64,000 bases of DNA from Skermanella stibiiresistens SB22 (GTDB lineage Bacteria > Pseudomonadota > Alphaproteobacteria > Azospirillales > Azospirillaceae), in NCBI RefSeq assembly GCF_000576635.1, contig NZ_AVFL01000005.1:248001-312000 (forward strand), in the 5' to 3' direction. How positions within the stretch are numbered: position 1 is the first letter of the stretch; every line of letters begins with the position of its first letter. Under the pieces are notes generated by a model. The model did not search any database. It worked only from the letters and a program-made list of their open reading frames with translations, and was not told the origin of the DNA. Positions 7,229 through 14,983 of the stretch are shown here, piece by piece. Made by a program: the position numbers and the translations under genes.

Positions 7229-9334
7229 ATGGGAAGTCTGATGGGAGGCGGCACCGCGATCGACTTCTCGCCGCTGCTGCCGTGGGCCGTGCTGATCCCG
7301 CTGTTCGTGCTGGCCACGATCGCCGTCGTCGTGGCGATGGTCCGGCGGGCGCGCGGCACCGCGTGGCGGGCCCTGGGGCTGGCGGCCCTGGCCGTGACCC
7401 TGCTCAATCCGTCGCTGGTGCGGGAGGACCGCGAGCCGATCAAGGATGTCGCCGTGCTGGTGGTGGACGAATCGCCCAGCCAGAACATCGGCGAGCGGCG
7501 CGCCCGGACCGAGCGCGCGCTGATCGACTTGCAGGACCGGCTGGCCCGCTTCCCCGACCTGGAGGTCCGGGTCGTCCGCACGGGTGGGGCCGAGGGCGGC
7601 GTCGCCGGTGCCATCGAGGAGACGCGCCTGTTCGAGGTGCTGGAACGCGCCATGGCCGACCTGCCGCGCCGCCGCATGGCTGGCGCGGTCTTCATAACCG
7701 ATGGGCAGGTCCACGACGTTCCCGGTGGTGGCAAGGGCCTGGAGGATCTTGGCCCCATCCATACCCTGCTGACGGGCGAGCGTGACGAGGCCGACCGTCG
7801 GCTGGCGATCGTCCGCGCTCCCAGTTTCGGGCTGGTCGGCAAGCCGGTCACCGTGACGGTGCGGGTCGAGGACATGCCGGGCAACCAGTCGCCCGAGGCG
7901 GTCGTCAACATCCGTCAGGACGGTGGCGCCTCCCGGCCGTTCCGCGTGCCGGTCGGCCGCGACGTGCCGCTGGAGTTCACCCTGAGCCATGGCGGCCAGA
8001 ACGTCCTGGAGATGGACGTGGCGGCGGCGCCGCGCGAACTGACACTGGCCAACAACAAGGCCGCCGTGGTGATCAACGGTGTCCGCGACCGGCTGCGCGT
8101 GCTGCTGGTCTCGGGCGAGCCGCATGCCGGCGAGCGCACCTGGCGCAACCTGCTGAAGGCCGATCCGGGCGTTGATCTCGTCCACTTCACCATCCTGCGC
8201 CCGCCGGAGAAGCAGGACGGCACGCCGATCCGCGAGTTGTCGCTGATCGCGTTCCCGATCCGGGAGTTGTTCGAGATCAAGCTGGACGAGTTCGACCTGA
8301 TCATCTTCGACCGCTACCGGCGGCGCGGCGTGCTGCCCCAGCTCTACCTCAGCAACATCGCGAGCTATGTCGAGAAGGGCGGCGCCTTGCTTGAGGCGGG
8401 CGGACCCAGTTTCTCGACCTCCATGAGCCTGTACCGCACGCCCCTGGGCGCCGTGCTGCCCGGCGAGCCGACCGGCGAGGTGATCGAGCGGCCGTTCAAG
8501 CCGATGGTGACGGAGTTGGGACATCGCCATCCCGTCACCGCCGGACTGCCCGGCGACGTGCCGGTGGGAGCGCCGGCGGGACAGGAGCCGAGTTGGGGCC
8601 GCTGGTTCCGCCAGAACGAGGTGACGCCGCTCCAGGGTAGTGTGGTGATGGAGGGTGCCGACAACAGGCCGCTGATGATCCTGAACCGGGTCGGTGAGGG
8701 GCGCGTCGCCCAGATCGCCAGCGACCAGATCTGGCTGTGGTCGCGCGGCTTCGAGGGCGGCGGTCCCCAGGCCGAACTGCTGCGGCGGCTGGCGCACTGG
8801 CTGATGAAGGAGCCGGAGCTGGAGGAGAACGACCTGCGCGCCAAGGTCGAGGGCAACAGGATCACGATCGAACGCCGCAGCCTGGAGCCAGACCCGCGTT
8901 CGGTCGAGCTGACCAACCCGTCGGACGCCGTGCGCGGTATCGACTTGGTGGAGGATGGCAGCGGCCTCGCCACCGCCAGCGTGCTCGCGACCGAACCGGG
9001 CATCTACCGGATCACCGATGGCGAGCGGACGGCGCTGGCCGTGGTCGGCGCGGTCAACCCGCCGGAGCTGGCTGACGTTAGGACAACTGGCGATCCCATG
9101 ACCCCAGCGGCGAACGCCAGCGGCGGTGGCATCCACTGGCTGGCCGACGGCGACGTGGATGTCAGGCGCACCCGCGCCGACCGTGACCAGACCGGCAACA
9201 ACTGGATCGGGCTGCGCTCCAATGGCGACTTCGTCGTGACCGGCGTCAGCGAGGCCTCGCTGCTGCCGGCTGGGCTGGTGGTGCTATTGGTCGTCGGCGC
9301 CCTGCTCGCCGCTTGGCGGCGTGAGGGGCGGTAG
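7229..9334 (+). CDS. Large membrane protein with VWA-like and amidotransferase-like segments
   Basis: A 701-residue membrane protein that closes the MoxR operon. Two N-terminal membrane helices (residues about 15-40 and 47-60) are followed by VAVLVVDESPSQ, a degenerate VWA metal-site strand. A long periplasmic region, an amidotransferase-like segment (LIIFDRYRRRGVLP, then YVEKGGALLEAGG near residues 350-395) and a final membrane helix (ASLLPAGLVVLLVVGALLAAW) complete it. The helix-periplasm-helix plan matches BatA/BatB-type proteins of MoxR clusters, so a structural role in an envelope complex is inferred. The start is the ATG at 7229; an in-frame ATG at 7241 is nearly as good. No recognised enzymatic residues were found. 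Confidence 0.88.
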   Translation: MGSLMGGGTAIDFSPLLPWAVLIPLFVLATIAVVVAMVRRARGTAWRALGLAALAVTLLNPSLVREDREPIKDVAVLVVDESPSQNIGERRARTERALIDLQDRLARFPDLEVRVVRTGGAEGGVAGAIEETRLFEVLERAMADLPRRRMAGAVFITDGQVHDVPGGGKGLEDLGPIHTLLTGERDEADRRLAIVRAPSFGLVGKPVTVTVRVEDMPGNQSPEAVVNIRQDGGASRPFRVPVGRDVPLEFTLSHGGQNVLEMDVAAAPRELTLANNKAAVVINGVRDRLRVLLVSGEPHAGERTWRNLLKADPGVDLVHFTILRPPEKQDGTPIRELSLIAFPIRELFEIKLDEFDLIIFDRYRRRGVLPQLYLSNIASYVEKGGALLEAGGPSFSTSMSLYRTPLGAVLPGEPTGEVIERPFKPMVTELGHRHPVTAGLPGDVPVGAPAGQEPSWGRWFRQNEVTPLQGSVVMEGADNRPLMILNRVGEGRVAQIASDQIWLWSRGFEGGGPQAELLRRLAHWLMKEPELEENDLRAKVEGNRITIERRSLEPDPRSVELTNPSDAVRGIDLVEDGSGLATASVLATEPGIYRITDGERTALAVVGAVNPPELADVRTTGDPMTPAANASGGGIHWLADGDVDVRRTRADRDQTGNNWIGLRSNGDFVVTGVSEASLLPAGLVVLLVVGALLAAWRREGR

Positions 9335-9391
9335 GGTTGGAAATCGTTATTACAGGTCGAGTGAGGGCACGTTGAGCATTGAGCCCATAGC

Positions 9392-10852
9392 TTAGCGGGG
9401 TGCCGCCAGCGTCTTGGTGGCGTCGGCGGGCAGGGTCGCGATCTTGTGCATCAGCTTGTCGGCGAGGTCGCGAGGAATGCCGGCGCGGCGAAGGCGGCCG
9501 CCCAACTCGCGGCGGACATCGTCCGGCGGCACATGGGCCGGCGCCAGATCACGGGCGCTCTTCAGGTGGTTGAAGATGCGGGACAGGCTGGCGAACAGGA
9601 AAACGCCCTTCTGGCGCCCCAGATCGGTTTCCGCCAGATCCAGCAGGAAACCGATCTGCGCGCCCGGTCCCTTTAGAGCGCCGCAAAGCTGCTGGACGGC
9701 GGCCTCGAACGGCAGGTCGGTCTCGCCGAAGCGCATCGCCGTCTTCGATCGCCGGACCAGCGCCAGACTGATCTCCGGCCCACCCCGAAAACCGCTGAAG
9801 CAGGCCAGTCCGGCGACGATCCGGCGCAGCGCCGACACATCGCCGAGGGCGCCGTCCCGTGTCAGCGGATGCGCTCCGTTCAGCCCGGCGGCGACCCGGC
9901 GCAGCAGGGCCGCCTCGACCTCGGGCAGATGCCAGCGCGCCAGCGCGTTGCTCAGGTCCATCAAGGCGGGCGTGAAGGGATGGCGGTCGTCCAGCTTGCC
10001 ATTCAAGGTCGCCAGCAGGCTGGCCAGGGCGGCGCCCAGGTCGGGAGCGTAGCCGATCAGCGCCTTGATCGGATCACGGCCGTCTATCGTCTCCGACAGG
10101 ACCTGATCGACCCAGGTGATGCCCTCCACCGCGCTGTCATCCTCCTCCAGGACGGCGATCAGGGCGCGTGTCTTGGCGGCCCAATCCCGCTGCCCATCCA
10201 GCAACTGGCCGAAGGCGTGGCTCACGACGCGGTCGTGCTCGGCCGGATCGCACGCCTCCTTGACGCGCGCGTGGAAGGACCCAAGGCCATCCCGCACCAG
10301 CAGCTTGCCATGAACGGTCAGATCGTCCGACTTCCGCGCGAGATCCTTCAGCGCCAGCCATAGGGCGCCCAATTCCCGCTCGCGCTCGGCGACGAGCGGC
10401 GCCACGTCCTTGGCTTGGATCTTCGCCAGCCGGGTGATCCCGGAATTCAGCAGCATGCCCTCCCGCTCGATCATGCGGAGGGCGAGATAGTTGTGCAGCG
10501 TCTGGCAGGGAATGGCGATCTCGCGGTCGGCGTGGCGGCGCGTCAGGCGCAACAGCGTCATGCGGCTGGGGTGGCCGAAGACCTCCAGCACGGTGGCGCA
10601 GGAACTGGCGTCCTCGATCGCCGTGATGCCGACGACCTCCGCGCCGCCAGCCTGCGACGTGCGCTCGAAGATGATCTTCTGGGTGTGCTTGCCGGTCTGG
10701 ATCACCTGGACCCGGCTGAACTTGGCGAGGCTGAGAAGGTAGGTCGCGCGCTCCACCGCCTCGCGCTCGGTCTCGAAGATGCCGTCGATGCTCGAGTGGC
10801 CCATCCGCTCGGAAACCACCTCGAACAGGGCATGCTTCTTCCACGAGAACAT
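9392..10852 (-). CDS. Conserved hypothetical protein, 486 residues
   Basis: I do not recognise this family. It is a predicted soluble, mostly helical protein with no signal peptide or membrane helix. The N-terminal 60 residues look like a small alpha/beta domain (FSWKKHALFEVV, then a predicted helix ERATYLLSLAKF and a strand VQVIQTG). The remainder is a series of amphipathic helices with many Leu, Ala and Arg residues, suggesting an all-helical scaffold or repeat fold. Codon use matches the neighbours, arguing for a resident gene. It lies 74 bp downstream of larB on the same strand, so it could be read from the lar operon, and is convergent with the MoxR operon. It has no visible link to nickel chemistry. 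Confidence 0.8.
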   Translation of the reverse strand: MFSWKKHALFEVVSERMGHSSIDGIFETEREAVERATYLLSLAKFSRVQVIQTGKHTQKIIFERTSQAGGAEVVGITAIEDASSCATVLEVFGHPSRMTLLRLTRRHADREIAIPCQTLHNYLALRMIEREGMLLNSGITRLAKIQAKDVAPLVAERERELGALWLALKDLARKSDDLTVHGKLLVRDGLGSFHARVKEACDPAEHDRVVSHAFGQLLDGQRDWAAKTRALIAVLEEDDSAVEGITWVDQVLSETIDGRDPIKALIGYAPDLGAALASLLATLNGKLDDRHPFTPALMDLSNALARWHLPEVEAALLRRVAAGLNGAHPLTRDGALGDVSALRRIVAGLACFSGFRGGPEISLALVRRSKTAMRFGETDLPFEAAVQQLCGALKGPGAQIGFLLDLAETDLGRQKGVFLFASLSRIFNHLKSARDLAPAHVPPDDVRRELGGRLRRAGIPRDLADKLMHKIATLPADATKTLAAPR

Positions 10853-10926
10853 CGCCGCAGGGGATCCTTCCTTATCTCATCGACCCACCCTTTATCGCAC
10901 CATATACGCGAAGGAAAAAATCGCAA

Positions 10927-11601
10927 TTAGTCTTTTATTTTACCCATCATTTTGACCGCCGCCGCGGCGGCGCCGAACCCGTTGTCGATGTTGACGGTCA
11001 GCAGACCTGGCGCGCAGGAGGCAAGGGCCGAGTGCAACGCCGCGGTGCCTCCCGCCGAGACCCCATAGCCGACGGAGGCCGGGACGGCGATCACCGGCGC
11101 GTCGACCAGTCCGGCGAGCACGCTGAACAGCGCGCCCTCCATGCCGGCGACGGCGATCACGACGCGGAAGCCGCGGATCTCCTCCAGCCGACGCATCAGC
11201 CGCCACAGCCCGGCGACACCGACATCGGCGATGACAGGGGCGGAGAAGCCCAGGAACTCGAGTGTCCGCGCCGCCTCGCTGGCGACCGGCAGGTCCGAGG
11301 TTCCGGCCGCGACGATGCCGACGCCGTCACGCACCGTTCCGGCCGGTGGCGGGCCGCCACACCAAGCGGTGCGGGAGATCGGGTCATAATCGAGGAGAGC
11401 GCGGCACTCGGGAGCCAGCGCCTCGACGGCGGCGGGCTCCAGCCGGGTGAACAGCAGCCGCCGCCCAGCCGAGGCCGCCGCGATCAGGATCGCCTGGATC
11501 TGGGTCCCCGACTTGGACGCGCACAGCACCGCCTCGGGGACGCCCGTGCGCCGCTCCCGCTCCCAATCCATCTCGAAATCACCAGTCGGGGATTCGCTCA
11601 C
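10927..11601 (-). CDS. larB: LarB, pyridinium carboxylase/hydrolase of the nickel-pincer pathway
   Basis: A 224-residue PurE-like enzyme. LarB carboxylates the pyridinium ring of nicotinic acid adenine dinucleotide at C5 and cleaves the phosphoanhydride, giving the first intermediate of the nickel-pincer nucleotide. Visible family features are the RERRTGVPEAVLCASKSG start, GIVAAGTSDLPVASEAARTLE, VIAVAGMEGALFSVLAGLVDAPVIAVP and the SVGYGVSAGG loop that resembles the AIR carboxylase active site. The start is GTG at 11601, overlapping the larE stop by 4 nt (GTGA). A much longer open frame extends upstream but runs antiparallel in phase to larE and is not coding. Last gene of the lar set. Confidence 0.93.
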   Translation of the reverse strand: MSESPTGDFEMDWERERRTGVPEAVLCASKSGTQIQAILIAAASAGRRLLFTRLEPAAVEALAPECRALLDYDPISRTAWCGGPPPAGTVRDGVGIVAAGTSDLPVASEAARTLEFLGFSAPVIADVGVAGLWRLMRRLEEIRGFRVVIAVAGMEGALFSVLAGLVDAPVIAVPASVGYGVSAGGTAALHSALASCAPGLLTVNIDNGFGAAAAAVKMMGKIKD

Positions 11602-12389
11602 GGCGTGGTCCGCAGGAAGGCGGAGCCCCGGCGATAGGGCCGGACGCCGCTGAAGATCCGGCCGGTTTCGGCGCATAGCCCGGCGGTCAGGCGTTCCGCC
11701 TCGCCAAAGCCGGCTGGCGTCTCCCCCAGTTCGAGGGCGACGCCGCCATGGGTGATCCGGCACCGCACGCTGGCGCCCGCCGGCATCAGGGCGGCGACGG
11801 CGGTTTCCACCCGATCGACGAAGGCGAGATCGTCGGCGTCGATCGCGATGCCGGTCTCGACCCGACTGGACAGGCACGGCTGGGCCGGCAGTTCGGCCAG
11901 ATCGTCCAGCCCATGGAGCCGCGCCAAGGCCCGCACCGTCGCCTTGTCGATGCCCGCCTCGACGAAGGGATGGACGACGCCGCGCTGGGCGGCGGCTTTC
12001 AGGCCGGGACGGTAGTCGCCCAGATCGTCCAGGTTGGTGCCGGAGGCGACGGTCCCATCGGTCACCGCGCGGATGCGGTCGTAGAGGTTGGACTTGCAGA
12101 AGTAGCAGCGGTCCACCGGATTGGCGCGGTAGCGTGGATCGGCGAACTCGCCGGCGTCCGACACCGTCAACGCCCAACCCTCCCGCTCGGCGTGGGCGCG
12201 GACGCGTGCCGTGGCGTGGGGTGGCACGGCCGGCGAGACCGCGTGCAGCATGGCGACGCTGGACGCCGAGAACCGGTGGGCGACATGGGCCAGCGTCATG
12301 CTGTCGACGCCGCCCGAGACGGCTATCACCAAGTCGGGATGGCGGTCGATCGCGGTGACGAGCCGGGATTGAACATCGGCGATCGTCAT
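11598..12389 (-). CDS. larE: LarE, ATP-dependent sacrificial sulfur transferase
   Basis: A 263-residue PP-loop enzyme that adenylates the pathway intermediate and donates sulfur from a protein cysteine, turning the two carboxylates into thioacids. The PP-loop SGGVDS is at residues 25-30. The conserved PCLSSR motif places Cys172 where the sacrificial cysteine (Cys176) lies in the Lactiplantibacillus plantarum enzyme, which implies the single-turnover mechanism rather than the [4Fe-4S]-type LarE with three cysteines. A CYFCKSNLY segment near residue 95 is also characteristic. The ATG overlaps the larC stop by 4 nt and the gene's own stop overlaps the larB start by 4 nt. Confidence 0.94.
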   Translation of the reverse strand: MTIADVQSRLVTAIDRHPDLVIAVSGGVDSMTLAHVAHRFSASSVAMLHAVSPAVPPHATARVRAHAEREGWALTVSDAGEFADPRYRANPVDRCYFCKSNLYDRIRAVTDGTVASGTNLDDLGDYRPGLKAAAQRGVVHPFVEAGIDKATVRALARLHGLDDLAELPAQPCLSSRVETGIAIDADDLAFVDRVETAVAALMPAGASVRCRITHGGVALELGETPAGFGEAERLTAGLCAETGRIFSGVRPYRRGSAFLRTTP

Positions 12390-13555
12390 CCCTCGGCCTC
12401 CGCCTTCATCGCCCGGCGGGCCGCCAGGGAGTCACCACGAGCCAAGTCGTCGCTCTCGGCCTTGCCGGTGACGGTGCCATCCGGCCGATCGACCCGCTTG
12501 ACCAGGACCGACGCGCCGTCGATCTGGCGCGGCAGCACGGCCCGGCGCTCGGTCCGCCAGCGCAGGCCGATGGTGGAGGTCTCCAGGAAGCAGCGCTCCT
12601 GGATCGATGGCAAGGCGTCGGGACAGACCAACAGGCGGAACTCGGTCATCGGGCGGCCCTTCTTGCCGATCACGGACGCCAGCGCCAGATCGAGCACGCC
12701 GTCGCAAGCCCGGAGCCGGTCGGCTGCGACGCCGATCTCCTCCCCCGTCATGTCGTCAATGTCGAAGCTTACGACCTCGACCGTCTCCCGATCTCCCATG
12801 GTAGCCGTATCGAACACGAGGGCGCGCAGGATGTTCGGCATGCCGGGCAGATCGCGGGTGCCTGCCCCGCTGCCGCTGGCCTCCAGCCTGCCGCCCTTCG
12901 TGGCCCCGTCGCCCTGGACGAGATGGCGAAGGATGGCGGCGCCGGTGGGCGTCACCCGCTCGCCCGGCAAGCCGTCGTCGCGCCATTCGAACCCGGTCAG
13001 CAAGCGCGTGGTGGCGGGTGCCGGCACCGGCAGGACGCCGTGCGCCGTCCTCACCCTGCCGCCGCCGAGCGGCAGGTCGGAAGCGCTCCATGTGGCGTCG
13101 AGCGCCGCGATGATCGAGCCGGCCGCGACGACGTCCATCAGGGAATCCCAGTCGCCGATCTCGTGGAAATGGACATCCTCGACCGCCACGCCGTGGATCG
13201 CGGCCTCGACCTCGGCCAGCAGCGTCAGGATCGCGACCGCATGATCCGCCGTGCCGTCCGACAGGCGTACGCCGCGGATCAGCTCGACCATGTGGCGGAA
13301 CCGGCCTGAACCGTCGTGTCCGTGGTCATGGTCGTGATGATGCCCATGGCCGCCCTCCAAGCCGAAGCGCGAGACCGCGACGCCGCCGCTGGCGCCGCGC
13401 GAGAAGACCGGCGCGCCGGTCCCGCCGGGCAGGACGGCGGACGCGTCTTCCAGAACCCGGCGCTGGAGGTCCGGCATGGCATCGACCAGGGCCGCCACGA
13501 ACATGTCGCCGGCGATGCCGCCGACGACATCCAGGTGGATATGGCGAGGGCTCAT
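12386..13555 (-). CDS. larC: LarC, nickel insertion protein
   Basis: A 389-residue CTP-dependent cyclometallase that inserts nickel into the sulfurated pincer ligand. The N terminus has the HIHLDVVGGIAGDMFVAAL motif. A histidine-rich stretch near residues 70-85 (GHHHDHDHGH) is a likely nickel-binding loop, and the C-terminal domain has FDIDDMTGEEIG and TVEVVS. In L. plantarum larC is split by a programmed frameshift; here it is one continuous frame, so full-length protein is made without recoding. It overlaps larA and larE by 4 nt each (ATGA), a sign of tight translational coupling. Confidence 0.93.
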   Translation of the reverse strand: MSPRHIHLDVVGGIAGDMFVAALVDAMPDLQRRVLEDASAVLPGGTGAPVFSRGASGGVAVSRFGLEGGHGHHHDHDHGHDGSGRFRHMVELIRGVRLSDGTADHAVAILTLLAEVEAAIHGVAVEDVHFHEIGDWDSLMDVVAAGSIIAALDATWSASDLPLGGGRVRTAHGVLPVPAPATTRLLTGFEWRDDGLPGERVTPTGAAILRHLVQGDGATKGGRLEASGSGAGTRDLPGMPNILRALVFDTATMGDRETVEVVSFDIDDMTGEEIGVAADRLRACDGVLDLALASVIGKKGRPMTEFRLLVCPDALPSIQERCFLETSTIGLRWRTERRAVLPRQIDGASVLVKRVDRPDGTVTGKAESDDLARGDSLAARRAMKAEAEG

Positions 13556-14880
13556 GCCGCCTCTTGGACCGGACCATCCTGGCCTGGGGCCTCATGGACC
13601 GGGACGACGTAGGGGCCCTCGGGAATCACCGCGACGCGGCTGTCACCATGGCGCGCGATGCTGTCCGCGATGGCGGCGTCCAGGTCGCCGATCACCTCGA
13701 CGGCGGTGATCCGGCGCTCCTCGGGGTCGAGGCCGGAGGTGTAGAGCTGGACCCGGCCGATCCGCATCGGCTTCAACTGCATCTCGGTCTGCCACTCGTC
13801 GACCTCGGCCAGGGTCTTGGCGGTCAGGGTCGCGAGGAACCGCTCGGCGCCCAGTTCGACCAGCCGGGCCTGCGACTCGCGGAACTCCTTCGATCCCATG
13901 CCCTCCGAGCATTCCGACGCGATGATCAGCGTGCCGCCCGGCTCCAGGATGTCGAGCGGCGTCACCATGCCCTTGACCGTCTGGTAATAGGTCTTGTCCA
14001 GCGGATACCCGGCCGACGAGGTCACCACCGTCTTGAACCGCTGCGGCACCTTGATCCGCGTCACGTCCTGGATGAACCCGACCGCGGCCAAATGGCTGGC
14101 GATGATCTCGCCGAAGGTGACGTGGACAAGGTCGCGGTCCTCGTCGATCACGGTGTTGAGCGCGTAGATCTCGCCGATCGTCCGGACGATCTCCAATTGC
14201 TCCTCGTGCAGGGGGTTGCCCGCCAGATTGCACTGGACCGCCAGCGGGTCCTCCATGAAGCGGGCCGAGTGGAAGGTGCGGATCGTCTCATGCCCGGCGA
14301 CACCGGGAGCGACCACCTTGCGGCCACCTGACCAGCCCGCCATGAAATGCGGCTCGACCAAGCCGGTCGCGATCCGGAGGTCGGCGTCATGGAAGCGCCG
14401 GTCGATCTTGACCGGCGTGCCGCGGGTCGCCGTCCGGCCCAGATCGACGTGATCCTCGTCGCGCATTGCGAAGTGGTTCTCGACCGTCACGTTCTCCAGC
14501 ACCCAGGGATCGCCGACCAACTCGGCCAATTCCGCACCCTCGTTGGGGCGATGCAGGCCGGTGGCGACCAGGACGTTGATCCGCTCCTTGGGGATGCCGG
14601 CGGCGATCATCGTCTCGATCATCGGACGCAGGAACAGCTTGTTGGGAACCGGCCGCGTGATGTCGCAGATCAGGATGCAGGCGCTGCCCCGGCCCTTGGC
14701 CAGGTCGGACAGCGGGGCCGCGCCCACTGGATTGTCGAAGGCGGCGCGGATGGCGCCGTCCTGGTCGGCCAGTTTCGGCAGCGTGGCCTTGCGGATCACC
14801 GTGACCTCCGCCTGCTCGGGCAATCCGACGGTCAGGTGACCGCGGCCGAAGGCGATATCGACGGTCTTGAACGGGGGCAT
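13552..14880 (-). CDS. larA: LarA-family nickel-dependent racemase/epimerase
   Basis: A 442-residue nickel-pincer enzyme of the lactate racemase family. All functional residues of L. plantarum LarA can be aligned by spacing: His110 in ATGLHR and His178 in VEPHFM (catalytic bases), Lys188 in GGRK (covalent cofactor attachment, 10 residues later) and His204 in TFHS (nickel ligand, 16 residues further). The start is the ATG at 14880, with AGGAG 6 nt upstream; ATG 14886 sits directly against that site, and the frame extending to 14940 is less likely. LarA homologues also racemise or epimerise malate, phenyllactate or sugar acids, so lactate is only the default substrate. First gene of the lar operon. 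Confidence 0.93.
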   Translation of the reverse strand: MPPFKTVDIAFGRGHLTVGLPEQAEVTVIRKATLPKLADQDGAIRAAFDNPVGAAPLSDLAKGRGSACILICDITRPVPNKLFLRPMIETMIAAGIPKERINVLVATGLHRPNEGAELAELVGDPWVLENVTVENHFAMRDEDHVDLGRTATRGTPVKIDRRFHDADLRIATGLVEPHFMAGWSGGRKVVAPGVAGHETIRTFHSARFMEDPLAVQCNLAGNPLHEEQLEIVRTIGEIYALNTVIDEDRDLVHVTFGEIIASHLAAVGFIQDVTRIKVPQRFKTVVTSSAGYPLDKTYYQTVKGMVTPLDILEPGGTLIIASECSEGMGSKEFRESQARLVELGAERFLATLTAKTLAEVDEWQTEMQLKPMRIGRVQLYTSGLDPEERRITAVEVIGDLDAAIADSIARHGDSRVAVIPEGPYVVPVHEAPGQDGPVQEAA

Positions 14881-14983
14881 GGCCATCTCCTCAGCGGGTC
14901 GCGTTTTTTTTCCGGCCCCTTCATATGGGGACGCCGGCATTCTGGACGATAGGCACCGCCAGGGAAACAGTCCGTCGCGCGCA

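Noticed and set aside
5014-7911. A 965-codon open frame on the minus strand over the DUF4159 gene
   Set aside because: It is a shadow of a high-GC gene: low-complexity Arg/Ala/Gly/Gln composition, no recognisable motif, and the plus strand encodes a clear DUF4159 protein.
7103-9136. A 677-codon minus-strand open frame over the VWA-like membrane protein gene
   Set aside because: Composition is typical of antisense frames (His, Gln, Arg, Asp-rich); the plus-strand product has membrane helices and a degenerate VWA motif.
10927-12177. A 416-residue version of LarB
   Set aside because: The first half of that frame lies inside larE and is Arg/Gly-rich; the GTG at 11601, overlapping the larE stop, gives a LarB of normal length.
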